Part shown: one piece after another, positions 1-9,909 of the stretch
Position numbering within the stretch: the first letter of the stretch is position 1
Layout of the letters: every line of letters begins with the position of its first letter
From: Pontederia crassipes
Lineage: Eukaryota; Streptophyta; Magnoliopsida; Commelinales; Pontederiaceae
Assembly (NCBI GenBank): GCA_030549335.1
Contig: JAUKPH010000018.1
Span: forward strand, 6,510,001-6,574,000
Direction: 5' to 3'
DNA: 64,000 bases
The notes under the pieces: model-generated
Told to the model about the DNA's origin: nothing
Databases searched by the model: none
What the model saw: only the letters and a program-made list of their open reading frames with translations
Program-made: the position numbers and the translations under genes

Positions 1-23
1 ATCAAAGATAACGCTCTTGGGGA

Positions 24-38
24 TTAGAGTCTTAGAGT
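24..38 (+). repeat. TTAGAGT short tandem pair inside the monomer
   Basis: TTAGAGT at 24-30 is followed after one C by a second TTAGAGT at 32-38, an 8-bp period inside the monomer. It recurs in most monomers. The common A34T variant (CTTTGAG), present in dozens of monomers such as those at about 330, 910 and 1950, breaks the second copy. It may be a relic of slippage during the origin of the monomer; no function is evident. Confidence 0.85.
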
Positions 39-41
39 TAG

Positions 42-50
42 GTTCAAAGC
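42..50 (+). other. TFIIIC B-box-like motif GTTCAAAGC
   Basis: The nonamer GTTCAAAGC at monomer 42-50 fits the degenerate pol III B-box core GWTCRANNC, and recurs in nearly every monomer. The variant class with CAAATCT (for example 50909, 53573, 54758, 57124, 58899) still fits and is closer to a tRNA B box. The class GGTGCAAAGC (for example 10099, 12467, 13059, 40415) does not fit. I see no convincing A box upstream. A rough chance estimate for one such match in 296 positions on both strands is several percent, so this is a weak observation, not a called promoter. Confidence 0.25.
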
Positions 51-62
51 TATAAGTTATAG
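50..62 (+). repeat. 13-bp dyad CTATAAGTTATAG, repeated per monomer
   Basis: CTATAA and TTATAG are perfect reverse complements around a single central G, making a 13-bp dyad at monomer 50-62. It is present in the large majority of monomers. G62C (TTATACAT class, for example 9812, 15443, 18402) and G62T (TTATATAT class, for example 15888, 18844, 27276) each break its last base pair, and AAGATATAG in the 143-bp monomers breaks the right arm. Short dyads of this kind are known to be enriched in centromeric satellites that lack CENP-B boxes; a role here is inference. Confidence 0.85.
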
Positions 63-89
63 AAACTTATTACAACCTTTGGGTGTCCT

Positions 90-112
90 AAGAGGTGATA
101 GATCTTTAGAAC
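90..112 (+). repeat. nearly invariant monomer block around AGATCT
   Basis: Monomer positions 90-112, AAGAGGTGATAGATCTTTAGAAC apart from occasional changes, vary far less than their flanks. The exceptions I noted are few: GACAGATC at about 390 and 6752, GATATATC at about 4533 and 53328, GATACATC in the five 34.2/40.0/43.7/48.3-kb type copies, CTTTGGAAC in a subset of the first 9 kb, and CTGTAG near 4984, 6020, 8979 and 22885. The AGATCT palindrome is a BglII site, so the enzyme should cut the array into a 148-bp ladder with few larger bands. Constraint versus recent homogenisation cannot be told apart from one window. Confidence 0.7.
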
Positions 113-1922
113 ATTAACTCTATTTCAAACCGAAGTTGAACCGTTACAATCAAAGATAACGCTCTTGGGGATTAGAGTCTTAGAGTTAGGTTCAAAGTTA
201 TAAGTTATAGATACTTATGACAACCTTTGGGTGTCCTAAGAGGTGATAGATCTTTAGAACTTTAACTCTATTTAAACCGAAGTTGAATCGTTACAATCAA
301 AGATAACGCTCTTGGAGATTAGAGTCTTTGAGTTAGGTTCAAAGCTATAAGTTATAGATACTTATTACAACCTTTGGGTGAACTAAGAGGTGACAGATCT
401 TTAGAACTTTAACTCTTTTTCAAACCGAAGTTGAACCGTTACAATCAAATATAACGCTCTTAGGGATTAGAGTCTTAGAGTTAGGTTCAAAGCTATAAGT
501 TATAGATACTTATTACAACCTTTGGGTGTCCTAAGAGGTGATAGATCTTTAGAACTTTAACTCTATTTCAAACCAAAGTTGAACCGTTACAATCCAAGAT
601 AACGCTCATGGGGATTAGAGTCTTAGAGTTAGGTTCAAAGCTATAAGTTATAGATACTTATTACAACCTTTGGATGTCCTAAGAGGTGATAGATCTTTAG
701 AACTTTAACTCTATTTCAAACCGAAGTTGAACCGTTACAATCAAAGATAACGCTCTTGGGGATTAGAGTCTTAGAGTTAGGTTCAAAGCTATAAGTTATA
801 GATACTTATGACAACCTTTGGGTGTCCTAAGAGGTGATAGATCTTTAGAACTTTAATTCTATTTCAAACCGAAGTTGAACCGTAACAATCAAAGATAACG
901 CTCTTAGGGATTAGAGTCTTTGAGTTAGGTTCAAAGCTATAAGTTATAGATACTTATTACAACCTTTGGGTGTCCTAAGAGGTGATAGATCTTTAGAACT
1001 TTAACTCTATTTCAAACAGAAGTTGAACCGTTACAATAAAAGATAACGCTCTTGGGGATTAGACTCTTAGAGTTAGGTTCAAAGCTATAAGTTATAGATA
1101 CTTATTACAACCTTTGGGTGTCCTAAGAGGTGATAGATCTTTGGAACTTTAACTCTATTTCAAACCAAAGTTGAACCGTTACAATCAAAGATAACGCTCT
1201 TGGGTATTAGAGTCTTAGAGTTAGGTTCAAAGCTATAAGTTATAGATACTTATTACAACCTTTGGGTGTCCTAAGAGGTGATAGATCTTTAGAACTTTAA
1301 CTCTATTTCAAACCGAAGTTGAACCGTTACAATCAAAGTTAACGCTCTTGGGGATTAGAGTCTTAGAGTTAGGTTCAAAGCTATAAGTTATAGATACTTA
1401 TGACAACCTTTGGGTGTCCTAAGAGGTGATAGATCTTTAGAACTTTAATTCTATTTCAAACCGAAGTTGAACCGTAACAATCAAAGATAACGCTCTTGGG
1501 GATTAGAGTCTTAGAGTTAGGTTCAAAGCTATAAGTTATAGATACTTATTACAACCTTTGGGTGTCCTAAGAGGTATAGATCTTTAGAACTTTAACTCTA
1601 TTTCAAACCGAAGTTGAACCGTTACAATAAAAGATAACGCTCTTAGGGATTAGAGTCTTAGAGTTAGGTTCAAAGCTATAAGTTATAGATACTTATGACA
1701 ACCTTTGGGTGTCCTAAGAGGTGATAGATCTTTAGAACTTTAACTCTTTTTCAAACCGAAGTTGAACCGTTACAATCAAATATAACGCTCTTAGGGATTA
1801 GAGTCTTAGACTTAGGTTCAAAGCTATAAGTTATAGATACTTATTACAACCTTTGGGTGTCCTAAGAGGTGATAGATCTTTAGAACTTTAACTCTATTTC
1901 AAACCGAAGTTGAACCGTTACA

Positions 1923-3402
1923 ATCAAAGAAAACGCCCTTGGGGATTAGAGTCTTTGAGTTAGGTTCAAAGCTATAAGTTATAGATACTTATTACAACCT
2001 TTGGATGAAGTAAGAGGTGATAGATCTTTAGAACTTTAACTCTATTTCAAATCGAAGTTGAACCGTTACAATCAAAGATAACGCTATTGGGGATTAGAGT
2101 CTTAGAGTTAGGTTCAAAGCTATAAGTTATAGAAACTTATTACAACCTTTGGGTGTCCTAAGAGGTGATAGATCTTTAGAACATTAACTCTATTTCAAAC
2201 CGAAGTTGAACCGTTACAATCAAAGATAACGCTCTTAGGGATTAGAGTCTTAGAGTTAGGTTCAAAGCTATAAGTTATAGATAGTTATTACAACTTTTGG
2301 GTGTCCTAAGAGGTGATAGATCTTTGGAACTTTAACTCTATTTCAAACAGAAGTTGAACCGTTACAATAAAAGATAACGCTCTTGGGGATTAGACTCTTA
2401 GAGTTAGGTTCAAAGCTATAAGTTATAGATACTTATTACAACCTTTGGGTGTCCTAAGAGGTGATAGATCTTTGGAACTTTAACTCTATTTCAAACCAAA
2501 GTTGAACCGTTACAATCAAAGATAACGCTCTTGGGGATTAGAGTCTTAGAGTTAGGTTCAAAGCTATAAGTTATAGATACTTATTACAACCTTTGGGTGT
2601 CCTAAGAGGTGATAGATCTTTAGAACTTTAACTCTATTTCAAACCGAAGTTGAACCGTTACAATCAAAGATAACGCTCTTGGGGATTAGAGTCTTAGAGT
2701 TAGGTTCAAAGCTATAAGTTATAGATACTTATTACAACTTTTGGGTGTCCTAAGAGGTGATAGATCTTTGGAACTTTAACTCTATTTCAAACAGAAGTTG
2801 AACCGTTACAATAAAAGATAACGCTCTTGGGGATTAGACTCTTAGAGTTAGGTTCAAAGCTATAAGTTATAGATACTTATTACAACCTTTGGGTGTCCTA
2901 AGAGGTGATAGATCTTTGGAACTTTAACTCTATTGCAAACCAAAGTTGAACCGTTACAATCAAAGATAACGCTCTTGGGGATTAGAGTCTTAGAGTTAGG
3001 TTCAAAGCTATAAGTTATAGATACTTATTACAACCTTTGGGTGTCCTAAGAGGTGATAGATCTTTAGAACTTTAACTCTATTTCAAACCGAAGTTGAACC
3101 GTTACAATCAAAGATAACGCTCTTGGGGTTTAGAGTCTTAGAGTTAGGTTCAAAGCTATAAGTTATAGATACGTATGACAACCTTTGGGTGTCCTAAGAG
3201 GTGATAGATCTTTAGAACTTTAATTCTATTTCAAACCGAAGTTGAACCGTAACAATCAAAGATAACGCTCTTGGGGATTAGAGTCTTAGAGTTAGGTTCA
3301 AAGCTATAAGTTATAGATACTTATTACAACCTTTGGGTGTCCTAAGAGGTGATAGATCTTTAGAACTTTAACTCTATTTCAAACCGAAGTTGAACCGTTA
3401 CA
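1923..3402 (+). repeat. 10-monomer higher-order unit, left copy 1 (1,480 bp)
   Basis: This is the first of two adjacent 10-monomer units sharing an ordered series of variants. The series is TTGGATGAAG with A34T, the GAAAC/AACATT class, an ACTTTTGGG/CAGAAG monomer, an AATAAAAG...AGACTC monomer, a plain CAAAG monomer, a repeat of the last three types, then a GACAA/TTAATTC/CCGTAAC monomer. Its first monomer has the private changes AAGAAAACGCCC. The repeat start is set by TTGGATGAAG at 2001 matching 3481, an offset of exactly 10 x 148. Confidence 0.85.
2219..3106 (+). repeat. 3-monomer subrepeat, two copies of 444 bp
   Basis: Units at 2219-2662 and 2663-3106 each hold an ACTTTTGGG/CTTTGGAAC/CAGAAG monomer, an AATAAAAG/AGACTC/CCAAAG monomer and a plain monomer. 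The same doublet is present in the downstream 10-mer at 3698-4139 and 4140-4583, so the 3-mer doubled before the 10-mer did. Confidence 0.85.
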
Positions 3403-4879
3403 ATCAAAGATAACGCTCTTGGGGAATAGAGTCTTTGAGTTAGGTTCAAAGCTATAAGTTATAGATACTTATTACAACCTTTGGATGAAGTAAGAGGTGA
3501 TAGATCTTTAGAACTTTAACTCTATTTCAAACCGAAGTTGAACCGTTACAATCAAAGATAACGCTCTTGGGGATTAGAGTCTTAGAGTTAGGTTCAAAGC
3601 TATAAGTTATAGAAACTTATTACAACCTTGGGTGTCCTAAGAGGTGATAGATCTTTAGAACATTAACTCTATTTCAAACCGAAGTTGAACCGTTACAATC
3701 AAAGATAACGCTCTTGGGGATTAGAGTCTTAGAGTTAGGTTCAAAGCTATAAGTTATAGATACTTATTACAACTTTTGGGTGTCCTAAGAGGTGATAGAT
3801 CTTTGGAACTTTAACTCTATTTCAAACAGAAGTTGAACCGTTACAATAAAAGATAACGCTCTTGGGGATTAGACTCTTAGAGTTAGGTTCAAAGCTATAA
3901 GTTATAGATACTTATTACAACCTTTGGGTGTCCTAAGAGGTGATAGATCTTTGGAACTTTAACTCTATTTCAAACCAAAGTTGAACCGTTACAATCAAAG
4001 ATAACGCTCTTGGGGATTAGAGTCTTAGAGTTAGGTTCAAAGCTATAAGTTAGATACTTATTACAACCTTTGGGTGTCCTAAGAGGTGATAGATCTTTAG
4101 AACTTTAACTCTATTTCAAACCGAAGTTGAACCGTTACAATCAAAGATAACGCTCTTGGGGATTAGAGTCTTAGAGTTAGGTTCAAAGCTATAAGTTATA
4201 GATACTTATTACAACTTTTGGGTGTCCTAAGAGGTGATAGATCTTTGGAACTTTAACTCTATTTCAAACAGAAGTTGAACCGTTACAATAAAAGATAACG
4301 CTCTTGGGGATTAGACTCTTAGAGTTAGGTTCAAAGCTATAAGTTATAGATACTTATTACAACCTTTGGGTGTCCTAAGAGGTGATAGATCTTTGGAACT
4401 TTAACTCTATTTCAAACCAAAGATGAACCGTTACAATCAAAGATAACGCTCTTGGGGATTAGAGTCTTAGAGTTAGGTTCAAAGCTATAAGTTATAGATA
4501 CTTATTACAACCTTTGGGTGTCCTAAGAGGTGATATATCTTTAGAACTTTAACTCTATTTCAAACCGAAGTTGAACCGTTACAATCAAAGATAACGCTCT
4601 TGGGGATTAGAGTCTTAGAGTTAGGTTCAAAGCTATAAGTTATAGATACTTATGACAACCTTTGGGTGTCCTAAGAGGTGATAGATCTTTAGAACTTTAA
4701 TTCTATTTCAAACCGAAGTTGAACCGTAACAATCAAAGATAACGCTCTTGGGGATTAGAGTCTTAGAGTTAGGTTCAAAGCTATAAGTTATAGATACTTA
4801 TTACAACCTTTGGGTGTCCTAAGAGGTGATAGATCTTTAGAACTTTAACTCTATTTCAAACCGAAGTTGAACCGTTACA
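3403..4879 (+). repeat. 10-monomer higher-order unit, left copy 2 (1,477 bp)
   Basis: Second copy of the unit at 1923-3402, in the same variant order. It is 3 bp shorter because of a 1-bp loss in CCTTGGG near 3629 and a 2-bp loss in AAGTTAGATAC near 4050. Downstream, at 4880, the series breaks into a GAGACTT/CTGTAG monomer that is not in copy 1. AGACTC markers at 2392 and 2836 correspond to 3871 and 4313. Confidence 0.85.
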
Positions 4880-7800
4880 ATCAAAGATAACGCTCTTGGG
4901 GATTAGAGACTTAGAGTTAGGTTCAAAGCTATAAGTTATAGATACTTATGACAACCTTTGGGTGTCCTAAGAGGTGATAGATCTGTAGAACTTTAACTCT
5001 ATTTCGAACCGAAGTTGAACCGTTACAATCAAAGATAACGCTCTTGGGGATTAGAGTCTTAGAGTTAGGTTCAAAGCTATAAGTTATAGATACTTATGAC
5101 AACCTTTGGGTGTCCTAAGAGGTGATAGATCTTTAGAACTTTAACTCTATTTCAAACCGAAGTTGAACCGTTACAATCAAAGATAACGCTCTTAGGGATT
5201 AGAGTCTTAGAGTTAGGTTCAAAGCTATAAGTTATAGATACTTATGACAACCTTTGGGAGTCCAAAGAGGTGATAGATCTTTAGAACTTTAACTCTATTT
5301 CAAACCGAAGTTGAACCGTTACAATCAAAGATAACGCTCTTGGGGATTAGAGTCTTTGAGTTAGGTTCAAAGCTATAAGTTATAGAAACTTATTACAACC
5401 TTTGGGTGTCCTAAGAGGTGATAGATCTTTAGAACATTAACTCTATTTCAAACCGAAGTTGAACCGTTACAATCGAAGATAACGCTCTTGGGGATTAGAG
5501 TCTTAGAGTTAGGTTCAAAGCTATAAGTTATAGATACTTATTACAACCTTTGGGTGTCGTAAGAGGTGATAGATCTTTAGAACTTTAACTCTATTTCAAA
5601 CCGAAGTTGAACCGTTACAATCAAAGATAACGCTCTTGGGGATTAGAGTCTTAGAGTTAGGTTCAAAGCTTTAAGTTATAGATACTTATGACAACCTTTG
5701 GGTGTCCTAAGAGGTGATAGATCTTTAGAACTTTAATTCTATTTCAAACCGAAGTTGAACCGTAACAATCAAAGATAACGCTCTTGGGGATTAGAGTCTT
5801 AGAGTTAGGTTCAAAGCTATAAGTTATAGATACTTATTACAACCTTTGGGTATCCTAAGAGGTGATAGATCTTTAGAACTTTAACTCTATTTCAAACCGA
5901 AGTTGAACCGTTACAATCAAAGATAACGCTCTTGGGGATTAGAGACTTAGAGTTAGGTTCAAAGCTATAAGTTATAGATACTTATGACAACCTTTGGGTG
6001 TCCTAAGAGGTGATAGATCTGTAGAACTTTAACTCTATTTCGAATCGAAGTTGAACCGTAACAATCAAAGATAACGCTCTTGGGGATTAGAGTCTTAGAG
6101 TAAGGCGCAAAGCTATAAGTTATAGATACTTATTACAACCTTTGGGTGTCCTAAGAGGTGATAGATCTTTAGAACTTTAACTCTATTTCAAACCGAAGTT
6201 GAACCGTTACAATCAAAGATAACGCTCTTGGTGATTAGAGTCTTTGAGTTAGGTTCAAAGCTATAAGTTATAGATACTTATTACAACCTTTGGGTGAACT
6301 AAGAGGTGATAGATCTTTAGAACTTTAACTCTATTTCAAACCGAAGTTGAACCGTTACAATCAAAGATAACGCTCTTGGGGATTAGAGTCTTAGAGTTAG
6401 GTTCAAAGCTATAAGTTATAGAAACTTATTACAACCTTTGGGTGTCCTAAGAGGTGATAGATCTTTAGAACATTAACTCTATTTCAAACCGAAGTTGAAC
6501 CGTTACAATCAAAGATAACGCTCTTGGGGATTAGAGTCTTAGAGTTAGGTTCAAAGCTATAAGTTATAGATACTTATGACAACCTTTGGGTGTCCTAAGA
6601 GGTGATAGATCTTTAGAACTTTAACTCTATTTAAACCGAAGTTGAATCGTTACAATAAAAGATAACGCTCTTGGAGATTAGAGTCTTTGAGTTAGGTTCA
6701 AAGCTATAAGTTATAGATACTTAATACAACCTTTGGGTGAACTAAGAGGTGACAGATCTTTAGAACTTTAACTCTATTTCAAACCGAAGTTGAATCGTTA
6801 CAATCAAAGATAACGCTCTTGGGGATTAGAGTCTTAGAGTTAGGTTCAAAGCTATAAGTTATAGAAACTTTTTACAACCTTTGGGTGTCCTAAGAGGTGA
6901 TAGATCTTTAGAACATTAACTCTATTTCAAACCGAAGTTGAACCGTTACAATCAAAGATAACGCTCTTGGGGATTAGAGCCTTAGAGTTAGGTTCAAAGT
7001 TATAAGTTATAGATACTTATGACAACCTTTGGGTGTCCTAAGAGGTGATAGATCTTTAGAACTTTAATTCTATTTCAAACCGAAGTTGAACCGTTACAAT
7101 CAAAGATAACGCTCTTGGGGATTAGAGTCTTAGAGTTAGGTTCAAAGCTATAAGTTATAGATACTTATGACAACCTTTGGGTGTCCAAAGAGGTGATAGA
7201 TCTTTAGAACTTTAACTCTTTTTCAAACCGAAGTTGAACCGTTACAATCAAATATAACGCTCTTAGGGATTAGAGTCTTAGAGTTAGGTTCAAAGCTATA
7301 AGTTATAGATACTTATTACAACCTTTGGGTGTCCTAAGAGGTGATAGATCTTTAGAACTTTAACTCTATTTCAAACCAAAGTTGAACCGTTACAATCCAA
7401 GATAACGCTCTTGGGGATTAGAGTCTTAGAGTTAGGTTCAAAGCTATAAGTTATAGATACTTATTACAACCTTTGGATGTCCTAAGAGGTGATAGATCTT
7501 TAGAACTTTAACTCTATTTCAAACCGAAGTTGAACCGTTACAATCAAAGATAACGCTCTTGGGGATTAGAGTCTTAGAGTTAGGTTCAAAGCTATAAGTT
7601 ATAGATACTTATGACAACCTTTGGGTGTCCTAAGAGGTGATAGATCTTTAGAACTTTAATTCTATTTCAAACCGAAGTTGAACCGTAACAATCAAAGATA
7701 ACGCTCTTAGGGATTAGAGTCTTTGAGTTAGGTTCAAAGCTATAAGTTATAGATACTTATTACAACCTTTGGGTGTCCTAAGAGGTGATAGATCTTTAGA

Positions 7801-9909
7801 ACTTTAACTCTATTTCAAACCGAAGTTGAACCGTTACAATCAAAGATAACGCTCTTAGGGATTAGAGTCTTAGAGTTAGGTTCAAAGCTATAAGTTATAG
7901 ATACTTATGACAACCTTTGGGTGTCCTAAGAGGTGATAGATCTTTAGAACTTTAACTCTTTTTCAAACCGAAGTTGAACCGTTACAATCAAATATAACGC
8001 TCTTAAGGATTAGAGTCTTAGACTTAGGTTCAAAGCTATAAGTTATAGATACTTATTACAACCTTTGGGTGTCCTAAGAGGTGATAGATCTTTAGAACTT
8101 TAACTCTATTTCAAACCGAAGTTGAACCGTTACAATCAAAGATAACGCTCTTGGGGATTAGAGTCTTTGAGTTAGGTTCAAAGCTATAAGTTATAGATAC
8201 TTATTACAACCTTTGGATGAAGTAAGAGGTGATAGATCTTTAGAACTTTAACTCTATTTCAAACCGAAGTTGAACCGTTACAATCAAAGATAACGCTCTT
8301 GGGGATTAGAGTCTTAGAGTTAGGTTCAAAGCTATAAGTTATAGAAACTTATTACAACCTTTGGGTGTCCTAAGAGGTGATAGATCTTTAGAACATTAAC
8401 TCTACTTCAAATCGAAGTTGAACCGTTACAATCAAAGATAACGCTCTTGGGGATTAGAGCCTTAGAGTTAGGTTCAAAGCTATAAGTTATAGATACTTAT
8501 TACAACTTTTGGGTGTCCTAAGAGGTGATAGATCTTTGGAACTTTAACTCTATTTCAAACAGAAGTTGAACAATTACAATAAAAGATAACGCTCTTGGGG
8601 ATTAGACTCTTAGAGTTAGGTTCAAAGCTATAAGTTATAGATACTTATTACAACCTTTGGGTGTCCTAAGAGGTAATAGATCTTTGGAACTTTAACTCTA
8701 TTTCAAACCAAAGTTGAACCGTTACAATCAAAGATAACGCTCTTGGGGATTAGAGTCTTAGAGTTAGGTTCAAAGCTATAAGTTATAGATACTTATTACA
8801 ACCTTTGGGTGTCCTAAGAGGTGATAGATCTTTAGAACTTTAACTCTATTTCAAACCGAAGTTGAACCGTTACAATCAAAGATAACGCTCTTGGGGATTA
8901 GAGACTTAGAGTTAGGTTCAAAGCTATAAGTTATAGATACTTATGACAACCTTTGGGTGTCCTAAGAGGTGATAGATCTGTAGAACTTTAACTCTATTTC
9001 GAATCGAAGTTGAACCGTAACAATCAAAGATAACGCTCTTGGGGATTAGAGTCTTAGAGTTAGGTTCAAAGCTATAAGTTATAGATACTTATTACAACCT
9101 TTGGGTGTCTTAAGAGGTGATAGATCTTTAGAACTTTAACTCTATTTCAAACCGAAGTTGAACCGTTACAATCAAAGATAACGCTCTTAGGGATTAGAGT
9201 CTTAGAGTTAGGTTCAAAGCTATAAGTTATAGATACTTATTACAACCTTTGGGTGTCCTAAGAGGTGATAGATCTTTAGAACTTTAACTCTATTTCAAAC
9301 CGAAGTTGAACCGTTACAATCAAAGATAACGCTCTTAGGGATTAGAGTCTTAGAGTTAGGTTCAAAGCTATAAGTTATAGATACTTATGACAACCTTTGG
9401 GTGTCCTAAGAGGTGATAGATCTTTAGAACTTTAAATCTTTTTCAAACCGAAGTGAACCGTTACAATCAAAGATAATGCTCTTAGGTATTAGAGTCTTAG
9501 AGTTAGGTTCAAAACTATAAGTTATAGATACTTATGACAACCTTTGGGTGTCCAAAGAGGTGATAGATCTTTAGAACTTTAACTCTTTTTCAAATCGAAG
9601 TTGAACCGTTACAATCAAATATAACGCTCTTGGGGATTAGAGTCTTTGAGTTAGGTTCAAAGCTATAAGTTATAGATACTTATTACAACCTTTGGGTGTC
9701 CTAAGAGGTGATAGATCTTTAGAACTTTAACTCTATTTCAAACCGAAGTTGAACCGTTACAATCAAAGATAACGCTCTTGGGGATTAGAGTCTTAGAGTT
9801 AGGTTCAAAGCTATAAGTTATACATACTTATTACAACCTTTGGGTGTCCTAAGAGGTGATAGATCTTTAGAACATTAACTCTATTTCAAACCGAAGTTGA
9901 ACCGTTACA
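4880..9909 (+). repeat. irregular mosaic satellite segment
   Basis: About 34 monomers with no single dominant higher-order period. Recurring classes include GAGACTT/CTGTAG/TTCGAA (about 4907, 5943, 8902), AATCGAAG (5472), GAGTAAGGCGC (6101), GTGAACTAAG with TTTGAG (6292, 6736) and AGACTC (8604). Private substitutions and small indels are more frequent here than further right, for example GAACAATTAC near 8568, AGGTAATAG near 8673, TTTAAATC near 9433 and AAAACTATAAG near 9510. A 147-bp monomer (TTTAAACC) near 6632 mirrors the one at 149-295. No gene or inserted element is visible. Confidence 0.8.
7247..8750 (+). repeat. rearranged copy of the left edge (offsets 6,803 and 6,212 bp)
   Basis: Monomers from 7247 match those from 444 in order, including the rare AATCCAAG (591 and 7394) and TGGATGTCC (671 and 7474), at a constant offset of 6,803 bp. 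From about 7830 the match continues with left-edge monomers from about 1625 at an offset of about 6,212 bp, through TTGGATGAAG (2001 and 8213). The 591-bp change of offset equals four monomers less one base, so one copy gained or lost four monomers. Confidence 0.75.

Larger units (their letters stand above)
33..122 (+). repeat. inverted arms TAGAGTTA / TAACTCTA within the monomer
   Basis: TAGAGTTA at monomer 33-40 is the exact reverse complement of TAACTCTA at 115-122, 8 bp per arm with a 74-bp interior. This first monomer carries both arms intact. A second pair, GGTTCAA at 41-47 and TTGAACC at 136-142, lies directly next to the first arm. The two pairs cross rather than nest, so they cannot form one simple long hairpin. 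Common variants A34T, C118T, T121C and A122T break the first pair. Whether the arms ever pair in the chromosome is unknown. Confidence 0.7.
1..148 (+). repeat. reference satellite monomer (phase ATCAAAG...TTACA)
   Basis: This first full monomer sets the coordinate system used in the other entries. Landmarks are: AACGCTCTTGGGGATTAGAG at 10-29, a tandem TTAGAGT pair at 24-38, GGTTCAAAGC at 41-50, the dyad CTATAAGTTATAG at 50-62, ACAACCTTTGGGTGTCC at 72-88, a conserved block at 90-112 with AGATCT at 100-105, TTAACTCTATTTCAAACC at 114-131, and GAAGTTGAACCGTTACA at 132-148. It differs from the majority at 64 (A for T) and 113 (A for T), a pair that recurs together as the 'GAAAC / AACATT' class. 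The consensus has 52 G or C bases in 148 and three CpG sites, at 12-13, 131-132 and 142-143. Confidence 0.95.
1..1922 (+). repeat. left-edge mosaic of 13 monomers
   Basis: These 13 monomers show no internal tandem higher-order unit of their own. They include a 147-bp monomer (149-295, one base lost in TTTCAAACC), the AATAT/G19A class at 444, the private AATCCAAG monomer at 592, and an AGACTC monomer at 1032. A 1-bp deletion (GAGGTATAG) lies near 1575. Much of this segment recurs near 7.2-8.7 kb. The array continues off the left edge. Confidence 0.85.

Noticed and set aside
17-29. Telomere-like TTAGGGATTAG in G19A monomers
   Set aside because: TTAGGG arises once per monomer by a single substitution and is never in tandem with another telomere unit, so it is not an interstitial telomere.
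99-118. Bacterial-type promoter or terminator motifs (AT-rich runs)
   Set aside because: Such matches are expected in AT-rich sequence and repeat every 148 bp with no gene nearby; the context is a eukaryotic satellite.
115-135. CENP-B box on the minus strand (CTTCGGTTTGAAATAGA)
   Set aside because: It has the TTCG core, but of the nine essential positions of NTTCGNNNNANNCGGGN only five match; the central A and most of CGGG are missing. Plants also have no established CENP-B box.
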